From assembly GCA_017307855.1 (NCBI GenBank), contig JAFKGD010000012.1, forward strand, positions 102,944 through 166,943: DNA of 64,000 nucleotides, given 5' to 3'. The translations under genes and the position numbers were made by a program. The stretch's first letter is position 1; each line of letters opens with the position of its first letter. Below are positions 27,012-34,946 of this stretch, in pieces. The notes under the pieces were generated by a model, which was not told where the DNA came from, did no database searches, and saw only the letters and a program-made list of their open reading frames with translations. The stretch is from Burkholderiales bacterium (lineage in GTDB: Bacteria > Pseudomonadota > Gammaproteobacteria > Burkholderiales > Burkholderiaceae_C).

Positions 27012-28529
27012 TCAGGCGGCGAGCACGCCGTCGATGGCGGCTTCGAGATGCGCTGCGGCGGCATCGACGCGCTGGCGCGCCTGGGTGGCCCAACGCTCAT
27101 CGCGCGTCAGTTCGACCTCATGCAAAGCGATGGCCTCGCCAACCCGCTCGGGTGCGGGGCCACCGGGCAGGCGGTGACGGCGCACCGAGGCCCCCGGATC
27201 GAGCGCGGCGCGCAGGCGCGCGGTGTCCAGCCCGAGCGGCCGGCCCAGTTGCTGTTGCGCCGCACGATCGAGCAGTTCGCTGTCGAGCTCGGCGGGTGCC
27301 AGGCCCTGTTCGATCGCCAGCCGCACGACGATGCCCGTGACCTGGTGCGCGGCGCGCCAGGTCAGCCCGGCCTCGCGCACCAGCGCGGCGGCCAGGTCGG
27401 TGGCCGTGGCCCAGTGGCGACCTGCGCTGTGCGCCATGCGTTCACGGTGGACGGTGAGCGTGCGAAGAATGGCTTCCATGAGCGGAAGCGCGCTGTTCAT
27501 CTCGTCGTAGCCGCGCCAGGCGTCGGACATCGAGCGCACCCACTCGAACACCGGTACCGTGGACGGGTTCTTGTGGACCATGGCCGTGCTCACCAGATGC
27601 CCTGTGACGGTGGCCACCACGCCCTTGAGGCATTCGAGCGCGTTGGGATTCTTCTTCTGCGGCATGATGCTGCTCGTGCCGCAGAAGCCATCGACACATT
27701 CCACCAGCCCGAACTCGGGCGCCGACCAAAGCATCAGATCTTCGGCCAGGCGATTGAAGTTGCCGGCCAGCAACAACGTCACCGTGTGCGCCTCGGTTTC
27801 CAGATCGCGCCCCCACACCGCATCGCGCGTGTTCAGCGCCAATCCATCGAAGCCCAGCAGTGTCGCCATGCGCTCACGATCGAGCGCGAACTCCGAACCG
27901 TTGAGGATGGCCGCGCCCGCCGGGCTCAGGTTCAGCCGGGCGTAGTACTGGCGCAGCCGCTGTCCATCGCGCTCGAAGGCACTGGCGTGCGCCAGCAGGT
28001 AGTGCGCGAAAGTGTCGGGCTGCGCGTGCTGCAGGTGGGTGGATCCCGGCATCACCGTTTCGGTGTGCTCGCGGGCGAGCGTCAGCACGGTGTGGCGCAA
28101 CGCGTCCAGCCCCTCGATCAGACGCAGCAGGCGCGCGCGCAGCGTGAAACGGAACGACACCGTCAGCAGATCGCCCGAGCTGCGCCCCAGGTGCAGACGG
28201 CCCGCCACTTCAGGTCCCAGCGCAGTGGTGAGGATGGCTTCGCCCGAATGCATGTGTTCGGCCGTGGCGGCGCGCGCGGCGATGGCGTCGCCGGCTTCCA
28301 GCTCGCGCAGCACGCGCAGCATGGCGCGGGCATCGGCCGTGGGCAGCAGGCCCTGCTCGCAGAGCATGACGAGATGCGCTTTGTCGAAGGCATGAAAGGC
28401 TTCGAGTTGCGGACCCATGCGCGCATAGCGACCCAGCACGCGCTCGTCGGGCCCGGGCAGGCAGACCTCGGCAAGTTCTGGGCGGACACCTTCGGCAAGG
28501 CGGATGTTGGCGGCGCGATAGACAGACAC
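27012..28529 (-). CDS. Argininosuccinate lyase-like C-N lyase
   Basis: This is a fumarase/aspartase superfamily protein of 505 residues. The catalytic-loop signature GTSSIMPQKKNP lies at 284-295, and GSTHLQHAQP (162-171) and HMHSGEAILTTAL are also present. It is somewhat longer than biosynthetic ArgH and lies among transport and catabolic genes rather than arg genes, so it may cleave another amino-acid adduct; EDDS lyase is one known member of this family. The start is a GTG with GGAG upstream. A 95-base AT-richer gap separates it from the kinase gene, and a separate promoter there is possible. Confidence 0.78.
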   Translation of the reverse strand: MSVYRAANIRLAEGVRPELAEVCLPGPDERVLGRYARMGPQLEAFHAFDKAHLVMLCEQGLLPTADARAMLRVLRELEAGDAIAARAATAEHMHSGEAILTTALGPEVAGRLHLGRSSGDLLTVSFRFTLRARLLRLIEGLDALRHTVLTLAREHTETVMPGSTHLQHAQPDTFAHYLLAHASAFERDGQRLRQYYARLNLSPAGAAILNGSEFALDRERMATLLGFDGLALNTRDAVWGRDLETEAHTVTLLLAGNFNRLAEDLMLWSAPEFGLVECVDGFCGTSSIMPQKKNPNALECLKGVVATVTGHLVSTAMVHKNPSTVPVFEWVRSMSDAWRGYDEMNSALPLMEAILRTLTVHRERMAHSAGRHWATATDLAAALVREAGLTWRAAHQVTGIVVRLAIEQGLAPAELDSELLDRAAQQQLGRPLGLDTARLRAALDPGASVRRHRLPGGPAPERVGEAIALHEVELTRDERWATQARQRVDAAAAHLEAAIDGVLAA

Positions 28530-28624
28530 GTTGGCTCCACAGGTTGTGCTGGAGCGCGAGTCTAGGCAGCGCGATAAGAAACCAGAAGGGAATTAAACGG
28601 AAAGCAAATTGAGCATTCGGTTAA

Positions 28625-29932
28625 TCAATGCCCGTCGCCCGCGACCAGCCGGCCGAAAAGGTCAGGCGCGCCCATCTGCCCGCCCTTGAGCGCGATCTCC
28701 AGCCCGTCGAGCCGTGGCCGGTCACTGTGCAGGCGGCACAGCGATACGCCCGGCGATACGGCTGCCAGGTACGACAGCCCCCAGGCATCCAGCGCCTGCA
28801 CGCCGTGGCTCGATGTGTCGCCGCCGGCCACGACCACACGGCGCACCTGCGGCGCGGCGTCGAGCACGCGGCGCAGAAGGCGCCCACCGGCCAGGGCCAG
28901 GTCGCGCCCGCCGACACCGGCGTCGCCGGCCGGCGGCTGGCCGGGGCGCACCGTGCAGGCCAGGGTGTGCCGGCCGGCCTGCAGCGACTGGACGAGGCGC
29001 CCGGCGGTGTCGGCCACGAAGGCCTCGGATTCGCACAGGCGCTGCGGATCGATCCACAGTGTCTCGAACAGCGGCTGCGCCTGCGCCACCTGCGCGGCCG
29101 TCACGGGCGAGAGGCTGCCGGCCAGCGCGAAAACCGGGCCGGTCACCGGTGCCAACGGCCGCGCGGGCGCGGGCCCGGAGGCAATGCGCGGCGCCAGCGC
29201 CTGCACGACGCTGCTGGCGCCGGCCGCGAGCACGGGCGCGTCGGCACTGGTGCGCCACAACAACTCGCCGATGCGCGAGAGGCTGGCCGCGTCGGCCACG
29301 TCGAACAGCACGCCGCCCTCGCCCGCCGCGGCGTCGAACAGGTTGGCTGGCCGCGCATCGGTGGCATCGGCCAGCCAGGTCCACGGCACGGCCTGCAAGG
29401 CATCGAGCCCTTGCAGCGCGAGGTGGCAACGCAGATCAGCTTCGTGCATGGGCGTGACCGGGTGGCGGCTCATGGTCGGGTGGCGGTCGATCCGGTACAC
29501 CTCGCCTTCGCTGCCCGCACGCGCGAACAGGTTGCCGAACAGGCAGTAGCGGCCCAGATCGGGCTGGCCCCCGATCACGGCCAGCTGCGCGCCCGGCACG
29601 CCGCGGCGCAGCGTGTCGACCGCCACGCCGATGCTGCCCACCGCGGGGGCGCTGTCGAAGGTGGAGCAGACCTTGTAGTGCAGCACGCGCGCACCCAAAC
29701 GGCCGAACAGCGCGGCCACGGGCGCGAGCTCGGCCCGCATCTCGTCGGGCGACATGGCGCGCGCGGCGCCCGCGATGCCCAGGCAGTCGAGCGCGCCGGC
29801 CGCATGGAGTTGCGCGGTGCTGGGCAACCGCAGGAACAGCAATGCGCGCAGGCCCGCGCGCGCAGCCGTGCCCAGGGTGTCGGTGGCGCCGGTGAAGTCG
29901 TCGCCGTAGTAAACGATGGCCGGCGGCGCCAT
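28625..29932 (-). CDS. Four-carbon acid sugar kinase family protein (DUF1537/OtnK)
   Basis: This ATP-dependent kinase of 435 residues belongs to the DUF1537 family, whose members phosphorylate threonate, erythronate or 3-oxo-isoapionate. The N-terminal signature is YYGDDFTGATDTLGTAARAG (residues 8-27). The C-terminal nucleotide-binding region has VVVAGGDTSSHGVQAL and ALKGGQMGAPDLF. It starts five bases after the stop of the RuBisCO-like protein, so the two are one transcription unit. That pairing matches the OiaK-OiaX (3-oxo-isoapionate kinase and decarboxylase) arrangement. The upstream part of the frame lies over the RuBisCO-like gene and is not used. Confidence 0.82.
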   Translation of the reverse strand: MAPPAIVYYGDDFTGATDTLGTAARAGLRALLFLRLPSTAQLHAAGALDCLGIAGAARAMSPDEMRAELAPVAALFGRLGARVLHYKVCSTFDSAPAVGSIGVAVDTLRRGVPGAQLAVIGGQPDLGRYCLFGNLFARAGSEGEVYRIDRHPTMSRHPVTPMHEADLRCHLALQGLDALQAVPWTWLADATDARPANLFDAAAGEGGVLFDVADAASLSRIGELLWRTSADAPVLAAGASSVVQALAPRIASGPAPARPLAPVTGPVFALAGSLSPVTAAQVAQAQPLFETLWIDPQRLCESEAFVADTAGRLVQSLQAGRHTLACTVRPGQPPAGDAGVGGRDLALAGGRLLRRVLDAAPQVRRVVVAGGDTSSHGVQALDAWGLSYLAAVSPGVSLCRLHSDRPRLDGLEIALKGGQMGAPDLFGRLVAGDGH

Positions 29933-29937
29933 GCGGC

Positions 29938-31233
29938 TCAGCCTTTGCCGAAGAAAGTCAGCGCCTGCGCCAGTTCGGCCGCACTGGCCGCGGCCGTCTC
30001 GATCGCCACACCATCGCGCGCCGCGGCCCAGGCCTGGCGGATGCTGGCCACGCCGGCCGCCGCGCCGCCCGGGTGGGCCAGGATGCCGCCACCCGACATG
30101 AACAGCAGATCGTCGCGGCCCACGGCCTGCCAGGTCTGCGCCACGGTGCCGGCCCACTGGCCCGACGAAAACGCGGGCATCACCGCGTCGTCGAGCCCTT
30201 CGGCCAGCGGCGTGTAGCAGTCGTGTGCCGATTCGATGACCTCTTCGTCGGACTGCGAGAACTTGCCGTTGACACCATGCACGTGCATGTGATCGACCCC
30301 CGCCAGCCGCCACAGCGTCTGGTACGCGTGATAGCCCATGCCCAGCAGCGGATGACGCGACAGCGCGCCGAAGCCGTTGCGGTGGCCGTGCAGCGCCAGC
30401 GGCGTATGGCGGCGCAGCGCCTGGATCGCCGAGTAGCCGCACCAGTTGAGGCTGGCCATCACGCAACTGCCGCCTTCACGCTCGACGAGATCGGCATGGC
30501 GGCGCATGGCGTCCACCTCGTCGGTGATGTTGAAGGCCACCATCACATGTTTGCCGGTGCGCTGCTGATGCTCGCGCACCACGGCCATCACCGCAGGCAC
30601 GCGCTGGGCCAGCGGCGCGTGGTCGGGGTCGGCGCAGACTTCGTCGTCCTTGATGAAATCCACGCCTGCTGCGCACAGCCGCCCCACCAGCTCCGCCGTC
30701 TGCGCGGCGCTGAAGCCGACGTTGGGCTTGATGATCGTGCCCACCAGCGCGCCCGTGGCGACGCCGGTGGCGCGGCGCGTGCCGGGGATGCCCACGCGCG
30801 GCAGCTCGAAGCGGCGGCGGTACGTGGCGGGCACGTGCAGCGTCTCGAGCCGCATGCCGGTGCTCTCGCCCAGGTCGTACAGGTTGCCGGCCACGGTGGC
30901 GGCCAGCGTGGGCAGGTTGGCGCCGATGTTGGCGACCGGGAACGACAGCGTCACGCGCGCGCGGCGCCACGGGCCCGGTGTGCGCTTGCGTTCGAGCAAC
31001 GCGTTGGGCAGGCTGGGTTGCGCGGCGGATTCGAGTTCGTCGATGCGCTCGACCTCGGCCCGCGCGCGCGCACGCAGCTCGTCCGTCTCGCCCTCGACAC
31101 GTTTGAAGGTGCCGCAGGACTGCTCGCCGGCCATGACCTCGGCCACGGCGGCCGGCGCCAGCGGCGTCTCGATCAGGTAGCTGGCGCGGATGCGGTCCGT
31201 CGCTGCGCTCGTCGTCACGGTCGGTGCGGTCAT
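29938..31233 (-). CDS. RuBisCO-like protein, probable 3-oxo sugar acid phosphate decarboxylase
   Basis: This 431-residue form IV RuBisCO-like protein keeps much of the RuBisCO active site. GTIIKPNVGFS has the first Lys (169), while the usual second Lys is Asn. VDFIKDDE (192-198) has the carbamylated Lys195 with Asp197 and Glu198. HGHR is at 282-285, loop 6 VNGKFSQSDEE has Lys324, and FMSGGGI with HPGG forms a phosphate site. This suggests an active Mg2+-carbamate enzyme acting on a phosphorylated substrate. With the adjacent DUF1537 kinase, the best model is OiaX-like decarboxylation of 3-oxo-isoapionate 4-phosphate. Its ATG overlaps the VOC gene stop (TGATG). Confidence 0.82.
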   Translation of the reverse strand: MTAPTVTTSAATDRIRASYLIETPLAPAAVAEVMAGEQSCGTFKRVEGETDELRARARAEVERIDELESAAQPSLPNALLERKRTPGPWRRARVTLSFPVANIGANLPTLAATVAGNLYDLGESTGMRLETLHVPATYRRRFELPRVGIPGTRRATGVATGALVGTIIKPNVGFSAAQTAELVGRLCAAGVDFIKDDEVCADPDHAPLAQRVPAVMAVVREHQQRTGKHVMVAFNITDEVDAMRRHADLVEREGGSCVMASLNWCGYSAIQALRRHTPLALHGHRNGFGALSRHPLLGMGYHAYQTLWRLAGVDHMHVHGVNGKFSQSDEEVIESAHDCYTPLAEGLDDAVMPAFSSGQWAGTVAQTWQAVGRDDLLFMSGGGILAHPGGAAAGVASIRQAWAAARDGVAIETAAASAAELAQALTFFGKG

Positions 31234-31775
31234 CAGATCTTGGAGAGGTCGGGGAACGGACGCACCGGGTCGGTCTTGCCGTCCCAGGCTTCCGACTCGG
31301 CGCGGATCAGGTCGAACATGCGGCCCTTGGGGCCGGCCACTTCCGACAGCTCGATCACGGTGCCGGGGTGGTATTCGGTGTCGAAGTAGACGAAGCGGCC
31401 CTTCTCGCCCACCTCGCCGCTCATCACGGGCTTGAAGCCTTCGCCGATCAGGCGCTCCAGATCGGCGTCGTAGTCGCTCGTCCAGTAGGCGACGTGCTGC
31501 AGCCCGGTGCGGCCGGCCTGCAGGAAGTCGCGGTACATCGAGGGCACGTCGTTGCGCGTCTGGATCAGCTCGACCTGCACATAGCCCGAGTTGGCCAGCG
31601 CCACGGAGTTGTGCGGCTGGTGCTCTTCGCCGTTGTAGCGGTAGTTCACGATGGGCACCTTGGGGTTGTAGAACCACGGACCCACGCCGAGGGTGCGGCT
31701 CCAGTAGTCCATGGCGGCCTCGATGTCGTGGACCACATAGCCCAGCTGGCGGATGGCGCCGAAATGACGGCTCAT
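31233..31775 (-). CDS. VOC (glyoxalase/epimerase-like) family protein
   Basis: This is a 180-residue metalloprotein of the vicinal-oxygen-chelate superfamily with two beta-alpha-beta-beta-beta modules. Four candidate metal ligands sit at the expected places: His16 (GYVVHDIEAAMDYW), Glu69 (VQVELIQ), His94 (GLQHVAYW) and Glu142 (GTVIELSEV). The pattern fits methylmalonyl-CoA epimerase or isomerase relatives. It is translationally coupled to the RuBisCO-like gene, so it probably epimerises or isomerises an intermediate of the same pathway. This is inferred from context; no VOC step is part of the apiose pathway as I know it. Confidence 0.78.
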   Translation of the reverse strand: MSRHFGAIRQLGYVVHDIEAAMDYWSRTLGVGPWFYNPKVPIVNYRYNGEEHQPHNSVALANSGYVQVELIQTRNDVPSMYRDFLQAGRTGLQHVAYWTSDYDADLERLIGEGFKPVMSGEVGEKGRFVYFDTEYHPGTVIELSEVAGPKGRMFDLIRAESEAWDGKTDPVRPFPDLSKI

Positions 31776-31850
31776 GAGAATGCTTTCCTTGTGTTGGTGC
31801 GCCGGCGCGCGCGCATGGCGCGGCCGGAGTCTTGGCCTGACGGCGTGGCC

Positions 31851-32645
31851 TTACTTGGCGCCGTCGATGATTTCCTTGGGCACGGGCACGCCGGCGTGCT
31901 TCAGGTGGATGTCGTTGAGCTTGCCGTTGTGCAGGTTGGTCTTGACCCAGCCGTTGACCCAGTTCATCAGCTCGGGCTGGTTCTTGCGCATGGCAATGCC
32001 CAGCTGGAACGACTGCAGCACGAACTTCACCTCGAACTCGCGCGCCGGGTTGCGCTTGGCGATGGCCGCGATGATGGGCGGCGTGATGGCGACGATGTCG
32101 GTCTGGCCGCTGGCGGCAGCGGTGATCGATGCGGCCTCGTCGTCGAAGCGCACCACGCGGGCCTGCGGCGCGCGCTCGGTCACGATCTTGTCCTGCGGGC
32201 CGCCGCGCGTGACGGCCACGCTCTTGCCGGCCAGGTCTTCGATGCCGGTGATCTTGAGGCTCTTGGGTGCGCCCACGGCAGCCTGGATGGCGCCGTAGGG
32301 AATGGAGAAGTCCACCGCCTTCTGGCGCTCGGGCGTGATCGAGAGCGACGAGATGATCAGGTCGGCCTTGTTCGACAGCAGGTTGGGAATGCGCGCCGAG
32401 TTGGTGGTGTTGACGATCTCCAGTTGCACGCCCAGGTCTTTGGCCAGCAGCTGCGCCGCTTCGACGTCGGAGCCCGCGGGTTGCATCTTGTCGTCGGAAT
32501 AGCCGTAGAACGGGGCGGACAGATCGACGCCGATGCGGATCTTGCCGGCCGCCTTGATGTCGGCCAGCTCGGCCAGCGCGGGCAGGCACAGCGCGCCCAG
32601 GGAAGCGGCCAGCACGGTGCGGCGCAGGATGCGGAAAGTGTTCAT
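31851..32645 (-). CDS. ABC transporter periplasmic solute-binding protein (amino-acid type)
   Basis: This is a family 3 solute-binding protein of 264 residues. Signal peptide MNTFRILRRTVLAASLGALC is followed by KIRIGVDLSAPFYGYSDDKM, DVEAAQLLAKDLGVQLEIV, and the family signature around ADLIISSLSITPERQKAVDFS. A strong AGGAGA site precedes the ATG. It is fourth in the transporter operon, after two permeases and the ATPase. The ligand is not known. In this catabolic setting it may be a sugar acid rather than an amino acid. Confidence 0.88.
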   Translation of the reverse strand: MNTFRILRRTVLAASLGALCLPALAELADIKAAGKIRIGVDLSAPFYGYSDDKMQPAGSDVEAAQLLAKDLGVQLEIVNTTNSARIPNLLSNKADLIISSLSITPERQKAVDFSIPYGAIQAAVGAPKSLKITGIEDLAGKSVAVTRGGPQDKIVTERAPQARVVRFDDEAASITAAASGQTDIVAITPPIIAAIAKRNPAREFEVKFVLQSFQLGIAMRKNQPELMNWVNGWVKTNLHNGKLNDIHLKHAGVPVPKEIIDGAK

Positions 32646-32695
32646 GTCGATGTCTCCTGGTTGTGTCAAAGGAACGGGATTGAAAGGCCGGGGCT

Positions 32696-33430
32696 TCAGA
32701 GCCCGTGCGAGAGGAAATCGCGCAGCTCGGGCGTCTGCGGGTCGCGCAGCATGGAGCCGGGGCCGGCCTCCCACACTCGGCCGGCATGCATGTAGATGAT
32801 GGTGTCGGCCACGCGCGCGGCGAACTCCATCTCGTGCGTGACCAGCACCATGGTCATGCCGCCCTCGGCCAGCTGTTCGATCACGCGCAGCACCTCGCCA
32901 GTGAGTTGCGGATCGAGCGCCGAGGTCACCTCGTCGAACAGCATCACCTGGGGCTCCATGGCGAGCGATCGCGCGATGGCCACGCGCTGCTGCTGACCGC
33001 CCGAGAGCTGCTCCGGATAGGCCTGGGCCTTGTCCGACAGGCCCACCTGGCGCAGCGTGCGCTCCGCAATGGCGCGCGCGTCGGCGGCCGATTTGCCCTT
33101 GACCGCCTTGGGCGCCAGCATGATGTTCTGCTCCACCGTGAGGTGCGGGAACAGGTTGTAGCTCTGGAACACGATGCCTACATCCTGGCGCAGGCGGCGC
33201 AGGTCGACGTCGGGCGCATGCACGGCATGGCCGCACACCTGGATGGTGCCGCTGTCGATGATCTCCAGCCGGTCGATGCAGCGCAGTGCCGTGCTCTTGC
33301 CCGAACCGCTCTTGCCGATGATGGCCACCACCTGGCCACGGGGAATGGCGAACGACACGCCCTGCAGCACGGCGTTGCTGCCGAAGCGCTTGTGGACGTC
33401 CTTGAGTTCGACGACGACGGGGTTGCTCAT
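32696..33430 (-). CDS. ABC transporter ATP-binding protein (polar amino acid type)
   Basis: This is the 244-residue ATPase of the GlnQ/HisP type. Walker A is GKSGSGKST, the signature is LSGGQQQRVAIARSLA, Walker B is VMLFDEVTSALD and the H-loop is VLVTHEMEFA. It energises uptake through the two permeases encoded upstream. It is 22 bases after the second permease gene. Confidence 0.92.
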   Translation of the reverse strand: MSNPVVVELKDVHKRFGSNAVLQGVSFAIPRGQVVAIIGKSGSGKSTALRCIDRLEIIDSGTIQVCGHAVHAPDVDLRRLRQDVGIVFQSYNLFPHLTVEQNIMLAPKAVKGKSAADARAIAERTLRQVGLSDKAQAYPEQLSGGQQQRVAIARSLAMEPQVMLFDEVTSALDPQLTGEVLRVIEQLAEGGMTMVLVTHEMEFAARVADTIIYMHAGRVWEAGPGSMLRDPQTPELRDFLSHGL

Positions 33431-33452
33431 GCGTATGTCTCTTTCTCGGCCG

Positions 33453-34121
33453 TCAGGCCTGGCTGGCGCGCGTGCCGAAGTTCAGGCGCTGCTCCAGCCG
33501 GCGGCTCCACACCGACAGCGGATAGCACAGGGCGAAGTAGATCGCCGCGATCAGCACGTAGACCAGGAAAGGCTGGAAGATCGAGTTGTTGATGAGCTGG
33601 CCAGCGCGCACCAGCTCGACGAAACCGACGATGGACACCAGCGAGGTGTTCTTGACGATCTGCACCATGAAGCCGACGGTGGGCGGTGTCGCGATGCGCA
33701 CCGCCTGCGGCAGGATCACCAGGCGCATGCGCTGCGTGCGCGTGAGGGCCAGGCACTCGGCGGCTTCCCACTGCGTGGGCGGCACGGCCTGGATGCAGCC
33801 ACGCCAGATTTCGCCCAGGTAGGCGCTGACGTAGACCACCAGTGCGATGCTGGCGGCCACCAGCGGCGGCAGCTCGAAGCCCATGATCGACAGGCCGAAG
33901 TAGGCGATGAACAGCACCACCAGCAGCGGCGTGCCCTGCACCAGCTGGATCCAGCCGATGGCCAGCCAGCGCAGCGGCCAGGCCGGGCTCACGCGCGCCA
34001 GCGCCACCACGCCGCCCGCGATGCCGCCGCCCACGAAGGCGATGATCGACAGGCCGATGGTCCAGAGCGCGCCCAGCAGCAGGAACTCGAAGTGGACGAA
34101 GGTGAAGCCGCCGCCGGTCAT
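33453..34121 (-). CDS. ABC transporter permease (amino-acid type), second subunit
   Basis: This is a 222-residue inner-membrane permease of the HisMQ/GlnP family with about five hydrophobic segments. The EAA loop that contacts the ATPase reads QWEAAECLALTRTQRMRLVILPQA. The start ATG overlaps the stop of the first permease (ATGA). The longer upstream frame overlaps that gene and is rejected. Confidence 0.9.
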   Translation of the reverse strand: MTGGGFTFVHFEFLLLGALWTIGLSIIAFVGGGIAGGVVALARVSPAWPLRWLAIGWIQLVQGTPLLVVLFIAYFGLSIMGFELPPLVAASIALVVYVSAYLGEIWRGCIQAVPPTQWEAAECLALTRTQRMRLVILPQAVRIATPPTVGFMVQIVKNTSLVSIVGFVELVRAGQLINNSIFQPFLVYVLIAAIYFALCYPLSVWSRRLEQRLNFGTRASQA

Positions 34122-34801
34122 GCCCGGGCTCCCAGGCGGCGGCGCCGCGTGAACACGATCTGGCCGAACGCCCACAGGCCGGCGCGCATCAGCAGCGAGA
34201 GCAGCAGGTAGGCCACGGCGACGAGGATGTAGGCCTCGAACGGGCGGAAAGTCTCGGACTGCACGCGCGCGGCGATGGCCGTGAGCTCTTCCACCGAAAT
34301 CTGCGACGTGATGGAGGTGGCCAGCATCAGCAGCACGAACTGGCTGGTAAGCGCGGGGTACACCTTCTCCATCGCGGGGCGCAGGATCACGTGCCAGTAG
34401 ACCTGCCGCTGCGTGAGGCCCAGGCATTCGGCCGCCTCGAGCTGGCCCTTGTGGATCGAATCCATGCCGGCGCGCATGATCTCGCAGCTGTAGGCCGCCA
34501 CGTTGATGATGAGCGACACCAGGGCCGCGGCGAAGGCCGACACCTTCCAGCCCAATGTGGCCAGGCCGAAGAACACCAGGAACACCTGCACCAGCAGCGG
34601 CGTATTGCGGATCACCTCCACATAGGCGCCGCACAGCCGCGCCACCCACACCACCTGGCCGCGGCGGCCGATGGCCAGCAGCGTGCCGGCTGCGAAGCCG
34701 AGCACCGTGGCGGGGAACGAGAGCTGGATGGTCAGCCACGCGCCCTCCAGGAAGAGGGGCCAGGCGGTCAGCACGCTCGCAAAGTCGAAGTCGTAGCTCA
34801 T
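34118..34801 (-). CDS. ABC transporter permease (amino-acid type), first subunit
   Basis: This is a 227-residue permease, the first gene of the transporter and sugar-acid operon. The EAA loop is QLEAAECLGLTQRQVYWHVILRPA. The ATG at 34801 is preceded by CAGGAGAC; an in-frame start 35 codons earlier would run into the promoter region. A TTTGATGTGAT element 39 bases upstream suggests direct control by the divergent LacI-type regulator. Confidence 0.9.
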   Translation of the reverse strand: MSYDFDFASVLTAWPLFLEGAWLTIQLSFPATVLGFAAGTLLAIGRRGQVVWVARLCGAYVEVIRNTPLLVQVFLVFFGLATLGWKVSAFAAALVSLIINVAAYSCEIMRAGMDSIHKGQLEAAECLGLTQRQVYWHVILRPAMEKVYPALTSQFVLLMLATSITSQISVEELTAIAARVQSETFRPFEAYILVAVAYLLLSLLMRAGLWAFGQIVFTRRRRLGARA

Positions 34802-34839
34802 GTCTCCTGACGACCGGCTCGGGCCGGTTCGTTGATGGG

Positions 34840-34850
34840 TTTGATGTGAT
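34840..34850. promoter_or_regulatory. Candidate LacI-family half operator, operon side
   Basis: TTTGATGTGAT here is an exact copy of 11 bases of the palindromic site at 34919-34929. It lies 39 bases upstream of the first permease start codon. Confidence 0.45.
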
Positions 34851-34911
34851 CTGCAGCTCTTCCTGCATCGGATCGGGGGTGATAGTATCCGCGCGATTTC
34901 AATCAATCCAG

Positions 34912-34927
34912 CACATCATTTGATGTG
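34912..34927. promoter_or_regulatory. Candidate palindromic operator of the LacI-family regulator
   Basis: CACATCA-TT-TGATGTG is a perfect seven-base inverted repeat around a two-base centre, 19 bases before the regulator's ATG. LacI-family proteins bind such short palindromes. Binding here would overlap the regulator's own promoter or leader (autoregulation) and, together with the copy at 34840, control the divergent operon. Confidence 0.6.
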
Positions 34928-34946
34928 ATTTGATGGCTTTGGAGAC

